A DNA stretch of 64,000 nucleotides from Desnuesiella massiliensis. Lineage in GTDB: Bacteria > Bacillota > Clostridia > Clostridiales > Clostridiaceae. The position numbers and the translations under genes were made by a program. The DNA lies in NCBI RefSeq assembly GCF_001403615.1, contig NZ_LN879454.1:444216-508215 (forward strand). Direction: 5' to 3'. This document shows, in pieces, positions 8,081 through 16,261 of this stretch (positions are counted from its first letter, which is position 1; the number at the start of each line of letters is the position of its first letter). The notes under the pieces are model-generated. The model was not told the DNA's origin and did not search any database. It saw only the letters and a program-made list of their open reading frames with translations.

Positions 8081-8551
8081 ATGAATTTTAGAAAAGCCAA
8101 TGAAAAGTATATAAATGAACTAGTTTTATTATTTAAGGACTTGCTAGTAATGCATAGTGAGAATGTAACTAATGTATTTAATGAAAATGTAGATGAAGAT
8201 ATATTAAAGGATTATATAAGTGAGGCAATATCAAAAGAAAATCATAGTTTTTATATAGCTGAGGATGAAGAGAAGATAATTGGAGCAATAGAAGTGATGA
8301 TCATTATAGAAAAAGACAACCCAACACTTAGAAGCAGAGAGTATGCATTAATAGATAAGTTGGTAGTAGACAAGCATTATAGAGGTTGTGGTATTGGAAG
8401 CGGACTAATCGAATATGCCGAAGAGGATTTAAGGTCTAGAGGAATCAGAGAGGTAGAGATCTATGTTTGGGAATTTAACTCAGGAGCTTTAAATTTATAT
8501 GATAAAAAAGGATATAAAACTATTTGCAGAAGGATGGCTAGAACTATATAA
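8081..8551 (+). CDS. GNAT-family N-acetyltransferase
   Basis: This 156-residue protein has the GNAT acetyl-CoA motif A, with VVDKHYRGCGIGSGLIEYAE near residues 97-116 (RxxGxG type), preceded by the beta-strand YALIDKL. ATG 8081 follows AGGGGGAG; the upstream in-frame ATG at 8054 has no site. It probably forms an operon with the TetR regulator. The acceptor substrate is not predictable. Confidence 0.88.
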   Translation: MNFRKANEKYINELVLLFKDLLVMHSENVTNVFNENVDEDILKDYISEAISKENHSFYIAEDEEKIIGAIEVMIIIEKDNPTLRSREYALIDKLVVDKHYRGCGIGSGLIEYAEEDLRSRGIREVEIYVWEFNSGALNLYDKKGYKTICRRMARTI

Positions 8552-8628
8552 ATTGGAGTATGTTTACGACATGCTTTGATGAGAATAGCTAATTATACAT
8601 TGTAAGTGAATAAATTAAAATTACCATT

Positions 8629-8656
8629 AATACAATTACTATATATAAATTGTATT
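8629..8656. promoter_or_regulatory. Palindrome upstream of the CCxxL paralog pair
   Basis: AATACAATT and AATTGTATT are perfect inverted arms around a ten-base AT loop, about 75 bases before the next start codon. There is no T-run, so an operator is as likely as an RNA hairpin. Confidence 0.35.
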
Positions 8657-8731
8657 AGTAATAAATATTGAGAGTTAAGCAGGGGAAATTGTGGGCTATG
8701 AAATATAATGTTTTAGATTGGAGCTGAGCTT

Positions 8732-9397
8732 ATGAGTGATGATGATGCTCGAAATGGAAAGAACATTAATAAACTACAAGGAATTAGTGAAAAGGGTAAC
8801 TCTAATGAAAGGTTAAGAGAGGAACGGATAAATACAATTATCGGTGAATTAAATGATTTAATTAATGATATTACAAATTCAAGACAAATAAGTGATGTGG
8901 TACTTCAAAGTCAAGCACTAAATTTAAGCCAAGGGACATCCCCAAGTCAGGGCATAACTTTTGGTGAAACTCCAATTCAAAGTCAAGGGGCACCCACAGG
9001 CCAAGGGGGAACCCAAAGTCAAACACCTGAGGCTACAGGCACTAATGTAAATGTAAATACAACTATTGCTCAAACAGCTCAAACCTTGGCTGCATTAGAT
9101 ACAATTAAAACTGAGTTGTGTAGACTGCCCTTAGATTTTTGTGAAAGAGAATATATTGCCAACTGTGTTACTCCTTTAGAAACTGCCATGGAATTTATAT
9201 CAAGAACAGGCTTTGAGTTAGCAACTTCAGTAAGTATTTTAACTACTTCACCCATAGTTCCACGTAAAAAGGGAAAGCTAAAGGATACAATTCATACAAT
9301 ATATAGAATGAATGAAGAGGTTGAGGATATTTTTGACGTGTTGAAAGAGAGAGTAAAAAAATTAACTCAAGAAGATAACTGCTGTACATCTCTATGA
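8732..9397 (+). CDS. Unknown protein with SQG-rich spacer and CCxxL C-terminus (paralog 1)
   Basis: The 221-residue product has a charged N-terminus, a low-complexity middle (about residues 65-110) rich in SQG, GxQ and TxxPT motifs, and a C-terminal domain of about 100 residues nearly duplicated in the next gene. Shared landmarks are IKTELCRLPL, FCEREY, SPIVP, KLKDTIH and a terminal Cys-Cys four residues before the end (CCTSL). There is no signal peptide. I do not recognise the family. The SQG-rich segment resembles disordered linkers of surface or spore-coat proteins, but this is only an impression. GGAG lies about ten bases before ATG 8732. Confidence 0.8.
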   Translation: MSDDDARNGKNINKLQGISEKGNSNERLREERINTIIGELNDLINDITNSRQISDVVLQSQALNLSQGTSPSQGITFGETPIQSQGAPTGQGGTQSQTPEATGTNVNVNTTIAQTAQTLAALDTIKTELCRLPLDFCEREYIANCVTPLETAMEFISRTGFELATSVSILTTSPIVPRKKGKLKDTIHTIYRMNEEVEDIFDVLKERVKKLTQEDNCCTSL

Positions 9398-9447
9398 TTA
9401 GCATGTAGCTAGTTACAGTGGAAATATTTTATATAGGGGAAAAAGGG

Positions 9448-9900
9448 ATGAACGATATAAATAGTATATTATTAAATATTAATCTTGCAAGACAATTAAA
9501 TGAAGCATTAATGAAAGATCAGACATCCCCTAATAGTGACTTAATTATCGATGTAATTGCAGCTATTAATAATACAGATGCAATGTTAACTGCTATTAAT
9601 TCAATTAAGACAGAATTGTGTAGATTACCTTTAAACTTTTGTGAAAGAGAATACTTTGAAAATTGTGTGAGTCCTATATTAATAACATTATTCTTTCTAT
9701 CATTCACATCATATGAACTGTCTGGTTCAGTAGCTATATTATCTTCATCACCTATTGTTCCACCGAAAAAATCAAAACTGAAGGATACAATTCATTTAAT
9801 ATATGATATTAATGAAGAAAGTGAAGAGCTATTTGAGTTGTTGAAAAAGAGGGTAAAGCCATTAATACGGGATGGTGCTAATTGTTGTAAATTTCTATGA
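9448..9900 (+). CDS. Unknown protein with CCxxL C-terminus (paralog 2)
   Basis: This 150-residue protein is a tandem paralog of the upstream gene. It lacks the SQG-rich spacer but keeps the C-terminal domain: IKTELCRLPLNFCEREY, NCVSP, SPIVP, KLKDTIH, and the ending CCKFL. The Cys residues in LCRLPL, FCEREY, NCV and the final CC are conserved between the two copies. ATG 9448 follows AGGGGAAAAAGGG; an in-frame GTG at 9418 lacks a ribosome site. The gap to the first stop is 50 bases, so the pair is likely an operon. No function can be assigned. Confidence 0.8.
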   Translation: MNDINSILLNINLARQLNEALMKDQTSPNSDLIIDVIAAINNTDAMLTAINSIKTELCRLPLNFCEREYFENCVSPILITLFFLSFTSYELSGSVAILSSSPIVPPKKSKLKDTIHLIYDINEESEELFELLKKRVKPLIRDGANCCKFL

Positions 9901-10043
9901 GTTATTTGGGTAAGTGATTTCAGCCAGTGGAAAGCAATGATTATTTTCTTCAACCAATATGAGAGTTAATTCGCATGCTGCGTTATAGGTTTGGCTGAAT
10001 GATTATGTTAGCATTAAGTTATTAAATTCAAGGGGGCTATTAT

Positions 10044-11159
10044 ATGACAACAGTTAAACTTAAAATTGCAGAGCTTAGGAAAGCTAAAGGAATAGGACAA
10101 CAGGACTTAGCGGAGGTATTAGGTGTATCTTTTCAGTCAGTTAGCAAATGGGAAACTGGTACAACCATGCCTGATATTAGCTTATTACCAAGTATAGCTG
10201 AGTATTTCAATGTTTCCGTAGATGAATTACTGGGTCTAAAACCACTACGTATGCGAGAATATATACCAAGTAACACAGATAATCGCGATAATTGGAATGG
10301 AAAAACTGATAAACTTTATAAAAATAGAAAATACTTTTGGAATGATGATTACTTAGAATTTCTTGTAAAACATGTTTGGCATATAGAATCGCCAGTGGAT
10401 GTTATTGAATTCAGGTGTGGAGAAGGCCACCTAGGAATGAAATTACTTGAGCGTTTACCTAAGGGAAGCACCTATACAGGTATTGATAATGAATATTTTA
10501 CTGATAAAGCTAAATTGAATTTTAATAATACTGAACTTGATGCAGAGTTTATCTTATCAGATATATATTCCCTAGATACAGATAAAAAATATGATATAGC
10601 TATTTGTCAGGCAGCATTGCGCCATATGAATAAACCTCTGGAGGTATTAAGAAAAATGGCTGACTCTGTTAAGAAGGGCGGTCTTGTGGTTTGTGTAGAT
10701 GTTAACAGGGAATTTGAAAATGATGGGTTATACATTGATGATATTAGCTATGATTATCTTTGCACAGCCTTTGATTTTCATAAGGTATGGAAGAAGGAAT
10801 TGGAATGTGAAGGCAGGGATTATGCAATCGGAATGCGGTTACCCTTTTATATGCAGCAGTTAGGCTTACATGATATTGATATTCGTATGAATGATAAAGT
10901 AATGTATGTAAATCCAGACATGCAGGATTACGAGGAAAAGGTACAGGATTTTATTGAAATCCATGGGTGGGATAGGTCTCTTAGCATATCCGATCAAGAA
11001 AAAGCCATTGAATTATTTATGAACCGAGGAGTGGACAGAGCTCTAGCAGAAGCTTATATAAAAATGCAGTCTAAAATTGCGGAGTATTTTAAAAATACTG
11101 AAAGTAAAAAATCATTTTTAAAAGTACAGGGATTATTAATTACATACGGGAGAAAATGA
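10044..11159 (+). CDS. XRE helix-turn-helix fused to SAM-dependent methyltransferase
   Basis: Residues 6-62 form an XRE/Cro HTH (IAELRKAKGIGQQDLAEVLG, then SFQSVSKWE and FNVSVDELLGL). After a linker, residues about 115-250 are a class I methyltransferase-like fold: VIEFRCGEGHLG in place of the usual D-x-G-x-G-x-G, TGIDNEYF as the acidic strand-2 loop, and AICQAALRHM. The C-terminal 110 residues are helical. The fusion suggests either a methyltransferase that autoregulates or an SAM-sensing repressor. Motif I carries Cys where the first Gly is usual. GGGGG precedes ATG 10044. It ends just before an insertion sequence. Confidence 0.85.
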   Translation: MTTVKLKIAELRKAKGIGQQDLAEVLGVSFQSVSKWETGTTMPDISLLPSIAEYFNVSVDELLGLKPLRMREYIPSNTDNRDNWNGKTDKLYKNRKYFWNDDYLEFLVKHVWHIESPVDVIEFRCGEGHLGMKLLERLPKGSTYTGIDNEYFTDKAKLNFNNTELDAEFILSDIYSLDTDKKYDIAICQAALRHMNKPLEVLRKMADSVKKGGLVVCVDVNREFENDGLYIDDISYDYLCTAFDFHKVWKKELECEGRDYAIGMRLPFYMQQLGLHDIDIRMNDKVMYVNPDMQDYEEKVQDFIEIHGWDRSLSISDQEKAIELFMNRGVDRALAEAYIKMQSKIAEYFKNTESKKSFLKVQGLLITYGRK

Positions 11160-11170
11160 ATATAATTAGT

Positions 11171-11226
11171 AAAAAGGGAGTGTCGCAAAACTACTTTAAA
11201 AAGTAGTTTGCTCCACTCCTTTTTTG
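11171..11226. terminator. Terminator-like hairpin at the left IS end
   Basis: GGGAGTG pairs with CACTCC and AAAACTACTTT with AAGTAGTTT inside the left end, followed by TTTTTT on the plus strand. It would stop transcription entering the IS from the XRE-methyltransferase gene. Confidence 0.7.
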
Positions 11227-13058
11227 TATTCAGATAAAAATCGATTATAAAAACAGGGCCATTACTCCAAGTTTTCATGAATTCTTGATTTTTTGACGCA
11301 CTTAAATAAGCCTAACACTTTTTTGAGAAATTTTGTCTTACTCTTAGGCCATTTTTGCTTCATGAAGATGTTTTTTGCACCTATCATTTTGTATTTTTGA
11401 ATGCAATTTATTTATATTGAAACCAAAACAAAGAAGAAGGAACTCATTCTTAACACTATTTTTGCCACGTGTTAAGAAACGATTGAATTGGTAGTCATTT
11501 TTTAGTACTCCAAAAGCTCCTTCTACTTGAATTGAACGGTTTATCCTTAACATAATACCCTCTGAGGATGTTATGTTTTCAAGGGATATCTGACGCTTTG
11601 CTACAAATGTTTTAGATACCTGCATTTTCCTATTTCCTCGTGCTTTTGTACATTTTGCTTTAAACTGGCAGTTACTGCAATCTTCACATTCATAAACAGT
11701 TGTCTCTGAACTATAGCCAGTAGCTGAAGTTCTATGGGCTATACCTATCTTTTTCAAATGCTTCCCATTATGACAGGTATACTCATCTTTTTCTTCGTTA
11801 TAGGTCATATTTTCACGCTTGCTAATATCCTTCTTAAAGCTTTTCTTCTTCCACTTTTCATAGGTCTGAGGTTTTATGTAGTATTTTTGCCCTTGATTTT
11901 CTAGGTAAATATAATTCTCTTCACTTTCATAACCAGAATCAGCAATTATATTTTTATATTTAACTCCTAAGTTTGATTTCATATCATCTAGAAATGGTAT
12001 TAGTGTAGTAATATCAGCTCTATCCTGAAATATACCAACACCAGTTACATATTCACTTTCTACTCCTATTTGAACATTATAACCTGGTTTTAGCTGTGAG
12101 TTGCGCATATGATCATCTTTCATGTGCATAAAAGTTGCATCATGGTCAGTCTTCGAATAACTATTTCTTCCATTGAATATCCCATTATGCATGTTGTATT
12201 TCTCTTGACGCTCATAGTAACATTCTAGCTCCTCTTTGAATTTCTGAAGCTTTGATTTGCGCTTACCAATACCATGAACTAGCTCTATATTTTCTTCATT
12301 TATCTTTTGATTAATAAAGTCAAGTACTTTCTTAATATCCTGAGCAGTGTTATCCTTTGCGACAGCAAAGTTTGTCATAAAGCTTAAGTTAACAGCTTCA
12401 ATGCAAGACTGTATCTTCTCAAACATCTTGCTTTCATTTTTATTAACAACTTTTTTCCATACAAAAGTGTAGCGATTAGCATTTGCTTCAATTTTCGTTC
12501 CATCTACAAAAAGATTCTCAAAATTGATTTCTCCTATACTATGAAGATATTGAACTAGCTGATAAAACAAGTCTTCCACTGCTTCTGATAAATATTCTTT
12601 TCTAAACCTAGCAATTGTAGCGTGATCCGGTGCTTTCGCGCCTTGAAGTAACCACATGAAGTTAATATCCCTTCTGCATGCTGTTTCAATCTTTCTACTC
12701 GAATATATGTTGTTTGAATAAGCATATGTTAATACCTTAAATAGGATTTTAGGTTCCACTGCCGGTTTTCTTCCAACGGAAGAGTACGCCTTGTATAATT
12801 TTTCGTAATTTAATCCCTCCAATATTTGGCTAAGCAGGCGGACTGAATCATCCTCAGGTATCAACATTTCAAAATCAAATGGAAGAACCAGTTGATAATA
12901 TCCATTTGATGAAGTATAATTTTTATGTTGATAATTTGGTTTTCGCATACTATAATTATACAACATTTGCGGGGCTTTCGAGCCCCGCATTTTCTATATC
13001 TGAAATAAAACAGGGCTGCTACACAGCTAACTATTTAGTTAGTTGTGCAACAGCCCCT
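11175..13058. mobile_element. IS1182-family insertion sequence (complete)
   Basis: The terminal inverted repeats AGGGAGTGTCGCAAAACTA (11175-11193) and, on the other strand, AGGGGCTGTTGCACAACTA (13040-13058) match at 15 of 19 positions. They enclose one intact DDE transposase gene. Each end also folds into a terminator-like hairpin. The flanks are A/T tracts, so no target duplication could be established. It lies between the XRE-methyltransferase gene and the convergent ABC operon without disrupting either. Confidence 0.9.
11344..12948 (-). CDS. IS1182-family transposase
   Basis: The protein (534 residues from ATG 12948) has the IS1182-type N-terminal DUF772-like domain (PAVEPKILFKVLTYAYSN; RRDINFMWLL; DHATIARFR) and DDE residues in FVDGTKIEANAN, IIADSGYESEENY and IQVEGAFGVLKNDYQF. 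A cysteine cluster (CEDCSNCQFKAKC) sits before the final E. It is full length. The start is uncertain: an upstream ATG at 12990 lies within the GCGGGGC hairpin and extends the frame by 14 residues, while TATAAT lies only a few bases before ATG 12948. Confidence 0.93.
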   Translation of the reverse strand: MRKPNYQHKNYTSSNGYYQLVLPFDFEMLIPEDDSVRLLSQILEGLNYEKLYKAYSSVGRKPAVEPKILFKVLTYAYSNNIYSSRKIETACRRDINFMWLLQGAKAPDHATIARFRKEYLSEAVEDLFYQLVQYLHSIGEINFENLFVDGTKIEANANRYTFVWKKVVNKNESKMFEKIQSCIEAVNLSFMTNFAVAKDNTAQDIKKVLDFINQKINEENIELVHGIGKRKSKLQKFKEELECYYERQEKYNMHNGIFNGRNSYSKTDHDATFMHMKDDHMRNSQLKPGYNVQIGVESEYVTGVGIFQDRADITTLIPFLDDMKSNLGVKYKNIIADSGYESEENYIYLENQGQKYYIKPQTYEKWKKKSFKKDISKRENMTYNEEKDEYTCHNGKHLKKIGIAHRTSATGYSSETTVYECEDCSNCQFKAKCTKARGNRKMQVSKTFVAKRQISLENITSSEGIMLRINRSIQVEGAFGVLKNDYQFNRFLTRGKNSVKNEFLLLCFGFNINKLHSKIQNDRCKKHLHEAKMA

Positions 13059-13063
13059 TTTTT
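13008..13063. terminator. Terminator-like hairpin at the right IS end
   Basis: CAGGGCTG pairs with CAGCCCCT and CTAACTA with TAGTTAG, then TTTTTT follows on the plus strand. A separate perfect GCGGGGCT/AGCCCCGC hairpin lies just inside at about 12971-12990. Confidence 0.6.
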
Positions 13064-13078
13064 AGTATCAATTTGATG

Positions 13079-13867
13079 TTAGCTTCCAGTACTCTTATAA
13101 TGTCTAACCCCAAAGTTCCATATGAAGGTTGAAAATATAAAGAATAAAAGACCTGCTGGAAGGGCGCAGAAAGCCTTAAAGTAGCTTTCACCCCAACCAC
13201 ATACAGCAGAAGCGGGATAGTAGCTTATGACAAGCATTGGCATAAAAAAGGTGAATAGGTTTCGTAATACTTTTGGCATATAGTCCATAGGTATGCGAGT
13301 AACTTGATAGCTTGCATTTGTAAAAATATATATCCAATCTAGACCTTGTATTGTAAAGAAGGCTAGACCTGAGGTCATTATAAAAACTCCTGTGTATGCT
13401 AAGAATCCGCCGATAAGTGCGAGTAGGATTATTATTATATTTAGCATGGTAGGCTGTATCCCTAATTTCCAGAGGCACCAGACAACAGCGCTTATGCCGC
13501 TGATAACCCTTGAAAGTCTGTGAATATGAAAGTAGGAGCCTGCTACTTGAACAAATAAGGAGGAAGGTCTAAGCAAAACCCGATCAAAATCACCAGAGCG
13601 TATCATACGCCAAGGGAAGCAATCAAAGCCTCGGCAGAAGGTCTCAGCTAGTCCGCAGCTTGTAACTGCCATTGCATAAATGAGAAGTATTTTCTCAACG
13701 GACCAAACACCTATACTTCCAAAGCGGGAAAAGAGAAGAATGAGACCCAGTGGGTCCGATATAACAACAATCAGTACCTGTAGAACCATAATAGGCCACC
13801 CCTTGTACTGCAAGCCAGTAAGGAAGTTTAAGCGAAGGTATTTAAAGTATAGCTTGATTTCACGCAT
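13079..13867 (-). CDS. ABC-2 type exporter permease (COG3694-like)
   Basis: The 262-residue integral membrane protein has about six hydrophobic helices and the family landmark WSVEKILLIYAM...LAETFCRGFDCFPWRMIRSGDFDRVLLRP, whose RSGDFD element is typical of this permease group. ATG 13867 follows AAGGAGG, which overlaps the stop of the upstream permease gene. It is the last gene of a three-gene operon with another permease and an ATPase. Substrate unknown; such trios are often called daunorubicin/multidrug-type exporters, which is no proof of function. Confidence 0.88.
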   Translation of the reverse strand: MREIKLYFKYLRLNFLTGLQYKGWPIMVLQVLIVVISDPLGLILLFSRFGSIGVWSVEKILLIYAMAVTSCGLAETFCRGFDCFPWRMIRSGDFDRVLLRPSSLFVQVAGSYFHIHRLSRVISGISAVVWCLWKLGIQPTMLNIIIILLALIGGFLAYTGVFIMTSGLAFFTIQGLDWIYIFTNASYQVTRIPMDYMPKVLRNLFTFFMPMLVISYYPASAVCGWGESYFKAFCALPAGLLFFIFSTFIWNFGVRHYKSTGS

Positions 13868-13870
13868 GAT

Positions 13871-14719
13871 TTAACCTCCTTGAACTATAATAGTTTTTAG
13901 TCTTTTAGACATTAATATTCTTCCTGCTATTATAAAAATAATTGTCCACATTAGCTGTATTCCGATAGCGAAAAAGATATCTTTTGGAAGCAGTGTTCCA
14001 ATATAAAGACGCAAGGGAATATCTAGATATCCGGCAAAGGGTTGAAGAAGTAAAAAACCTTGCATAAATTTAGGCCAGAGCTGAAGAGGTAAATAAGTAC
14101 CTGATAATACTCCGCCAATAAGCATCATGATATAGGTTGGTCCATCTCCCCAGGAGATGTTAAGGCGTATGGCACAGGTAAGCATTGCGTAGGAAGTACA
14201 TAATAGTAATGCGATTAAAACGGATAAGAGCATACAAAAAAAGCCTAAAAATGATGCCGGCGCAGATAATCTGTATGAGGAGGGCATGAGCATGCCAAAT
14301 ATCAAAACAATTGAACCACGCCAAATTAGAGGAGTAAATCTTGAGGCTGCTGTTTTTGAAAACCAGTGAAAGTATAAATCTAGTGGACGGCACATTTCTA
14401 TTCCAACATCACCATTTGTTATTTTACTTAGGATTTCGCTATCAATATTCATAGGCTGCATTAAAAAAAGTACTTGTGTTAACCAGGCATAGGATATTAC
14501 CTGTTTAAGAGTAAGGGTTGCAATAGCTCCTGATTCTTTGTTGTTTGCATAGGTATAGAATATTGTATAAACCACCATTTCGATGAGTACCCAAAATATA
14601 CTAGTAGTTGCTCCTGCAAGGCCAGCCATGCGATACTGAAAGCTTGAGGCAGTTTTTATTCTAAATAAAGAAAAGCAAGCTTTTATTGAGGCTTTTAATC
14701 TATCCTTTTTAGTCATCAT
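13871..14719 (-). CDS. ABC-2 type exporter permease (COG4587-like)
   Basis: The 282-residue permease has about six transmembrane segments and the motif LSKITNGDVGIEMCRPLDLY, the counterpart of the RSGDFD motif in its partner. ATG 14719 overlaps the ATPase stop codon (TTATGATG) and has AAGGAG eight bases upstream; a GTG at 14725 is less well placed. The tight overlaps on both sides indicate translational coupling. It presumably heterodimerises with the downstream permease. Confidence 0.88.
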   Translation of the reverse strand: MMTKKDRLKASIKACFSLFRIKTASSFQYRMAGLAGATTSIFWVLIEMVVYTIFYTYANNKESGAIATLTLKQVISYAWLTQVLFLMQPMNIDSEILSKITNGDVGIEMCRPLDLYFHWFSKTAASRFTPLIWRGSIVLIFGMLMPSSYRLSAPASFLGFFCMLLSVLIALLLCTSYAMLTCAIRLNISWGDGPTYIMMLIGGVLSGTYLPLQLWPKFMQGFLLLQPFAGYLDIPLRLYIGTLLPKDIFFAIGIQLMWTIIFIIAGRILMSKRLKTIIVQGG

Positions 14720-15699
14720 AAGCACATCTCCTTATACATTGAAGCTATTATTTCATCTATATTTTCTTCTTCAATGGCAATATCCTTAAGTGGAAGTTTT
14801 TGTGCTAGGCGCTCAACCATGCTATGAGCAGCTATTTTTACAGGATCAAACATTACTGTCCAAGTATTTTCCTCTACCTTTATGCTTTCTGCCCCTTCAA
14901 TCTGAAGCTCTTTTATATTTCCATCCATTGTTGCACGTATTCGTCTTAGTGGAGCGTATTTTTCTTTTAAGCCCTCTAGTTTACCATCATATAAAAGCTG
15001 ACCATGTCCAACAACCATAACACGATTACATAAGGATTCGATATCATCCATATCATGAGTTGTAAGAATCATAGTAACGCCATTTTTACGATTCTCATTT
15101 TTTAGAAAATCTCTTAGGGCAAGTTTAGATACTGCATCAAGTCCAATTGTAGGTTCATCAAGGAAAAGTATTCGGGGGCTGTGTAATAATGCAGCGGCAA
15201 TTTCACATCTCATGCGCTGACCTAGGGAGAGCTGCCTTACAGGTGTTTTAAGAAAAGTAGATATATCAAGGGTTTCAATAAGTTCAGTTAAACGTTTTGT
15301 ATAATTTGCAGCAGGTATGTTATAGATATCCTTTAACAAATCAAAGGAATCGCTGACTGGAACATCCCACCAAAGCTGACTTCTTTGGCCAAACACCACA
15401 CCTATTTGAGAAACATGGGCTACGCGTTCCTTCCAGGGTGTGCGTTTCATAATAGTGCAGCTACCGCTTTCAGGAGTTAATATTCCGCTCATAACTTTAA
15501 CGGTTGTAGATTTTCCTGCGCCGTTGGGACCGATATAACCAACAAGCTCACCCTCATCAATATTAAAGCTTATTTCTTCAAGGGCTTTGATAATCTTTGT
15601 TTCACGGACAAAAGCCCCTTTAAGCATTCCCAATCTCCCTTTAGGTCTCTCGAAGACCTTAAAGGTTTTACATATGTTTTTTAGTTCAATTTGTGGCAT
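14716..15699 (-). CDS. ABC transporter ATP-binding protein (COG4586-like)
   Basis: The 327-residue ATPase has Walker A GPNGAGKSTT near residue 58, Q-loop VVFGQRSQLWWDVP, signature LSLGQRMRCE, Walker B ILFLDEPTIGLD and switch H in TTHDMDD. The C-terminal 80 residues form the extension seen in this subfamily. ATG 15699 follows GGAGGTGA. It is the first gene of the exporter operon (ATPase, permease, permease). No regulator is adjacent. Confidence 0.92.
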   Translation of the reverse strand: MPQIELKNICKTFKVFERPKGRLGMLKGAFVRETKIIKALEEISFNIDEGELVGYIGPNGAGKSTTVKVMSGILTPESGSCTIMKRTPWKERVAHVSQIGVVFGQRSQLWWDVPVSDSFDLLKDIYNIPAANYTKRLTELIETLDISTFLKTPVRQLSLGQRMRCEIAAALLHSPRILFLDEPTIGLDAVSKLALRDFLKNENRKNGVTMILTTHDMDDIESLCNRVMVVGHGQLLYDGKLEGLKEKYAPLRRIRATMDGNIKELQIEGAESIKVEENTWTVMFDPVKIAAHSMVERLAQKLPLKDIAIEEENIDEIIASMYKEMCL

Positions 15700-15843
15700 T
15701 GCAAGTCACCTCCATATTTTCGTTTACTTATTAATATTAGCTTAGCAGCGGGAAAAATAAAAATATGTAAAGGACTATTGCCATAGCCTTCAAGAGAGTT
15801 GGAAATACCTTTCACATTTTTTCTTAAATTTTCATGAAATTTC

Positions 15844-15987
15844 TTGACAAGCTAAAGCTTTTAGGATAAGGTATATATATAGTTAGTGCTACATATATAC
15901 CTTTGTTAACTATTGTCCAAAACAGAGGTTCTACCATAATTTAGTATTTAATCGGCAGTGGATATATTGAAATCTACTGCCGTTTTT
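15844..15987 (+). ncRNA. Candidate small transcription unit or sRNA
   Basis: A promoter-like TTGACA (15844-15849) with TAAGGT 17 bases downstream is followed, about 100 bases later, by a clear intrinsic terminator (CGGCAGT/ACTGCCG plus TTTTTA, 15953-15987). No ORF with a ribosome site fits between them. The palindrome AAGGTATATAT...ATATATACCTT (15868-15903) overlaps the -10 and could be an operator. The flanks 15700-15843 and 15988-16153 show nothing else. The promoter is weak in its -10, so this is tentative. Confidence 0.35.
15953..15987 (+). terminator. Intrinsic terminator of the candidate small transcript
   Basis: CGGCAGT and ACTGCCG pair around a 16-base loop and are followed by TTTTT. 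No protein gene on the plus strand lies upstream to account for it. Confidence 0.7.
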
Positions 15988-16153
15988 ATATTATTCACTT
16001 TCCAAATAAGTAACATTATTGATACATCAAGTTTATTTAGTTTATATCCTATTTTCTAGGTTAACTGGTCTATTATTTTTTAATATACTTTAAATCAGAA
16101 AATATCACCAAAGGAATTTTTATAAAAAAGTATCAATTGGAAGATTGTATAAT

Positions 16154-16192
16154 AGAAAACAGCCTAAAACATGATATAAGATGCTTTAGGCT
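16154..16192 (-). terminator. Intrinsic terminator after the FusB-like gene
   Basis: On the minus strand AGCCTAAAGCAT pairs with ATGTTTTAGGCT and is followed by GTTTTC. Confidence 0.65.
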
Positions 16193-16261
16193 AGGAAATC
16201 TCAATTATATTTATTTCTTGATTTTTCACTTGTGAAGATGGACTGGATATGCATGTAACTA

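Noticed and set aside
9919..10000. TTCAGCCA/TGGCTGAA inverted repeat before the XRE gene as an operator
   Set aside because: The arms are about 65 bases apart with nothing else supporting a site; chance is likely in this spacer.
11171..13063. Target-site duplication of the IS1182 element
   Set aside because: The flanks are A and T tracts that run into the inverted repeats, so no duplication can be defined.
15868..15903. Purine- or preQ1-type riboswitch in the hairpin region before the FusB-like gene
   Set aside because: Short stretches such as GGTTCTACC look suggestive, but the flanking stems and conserved cores do not fit, and the downstream gene is on the other strand.
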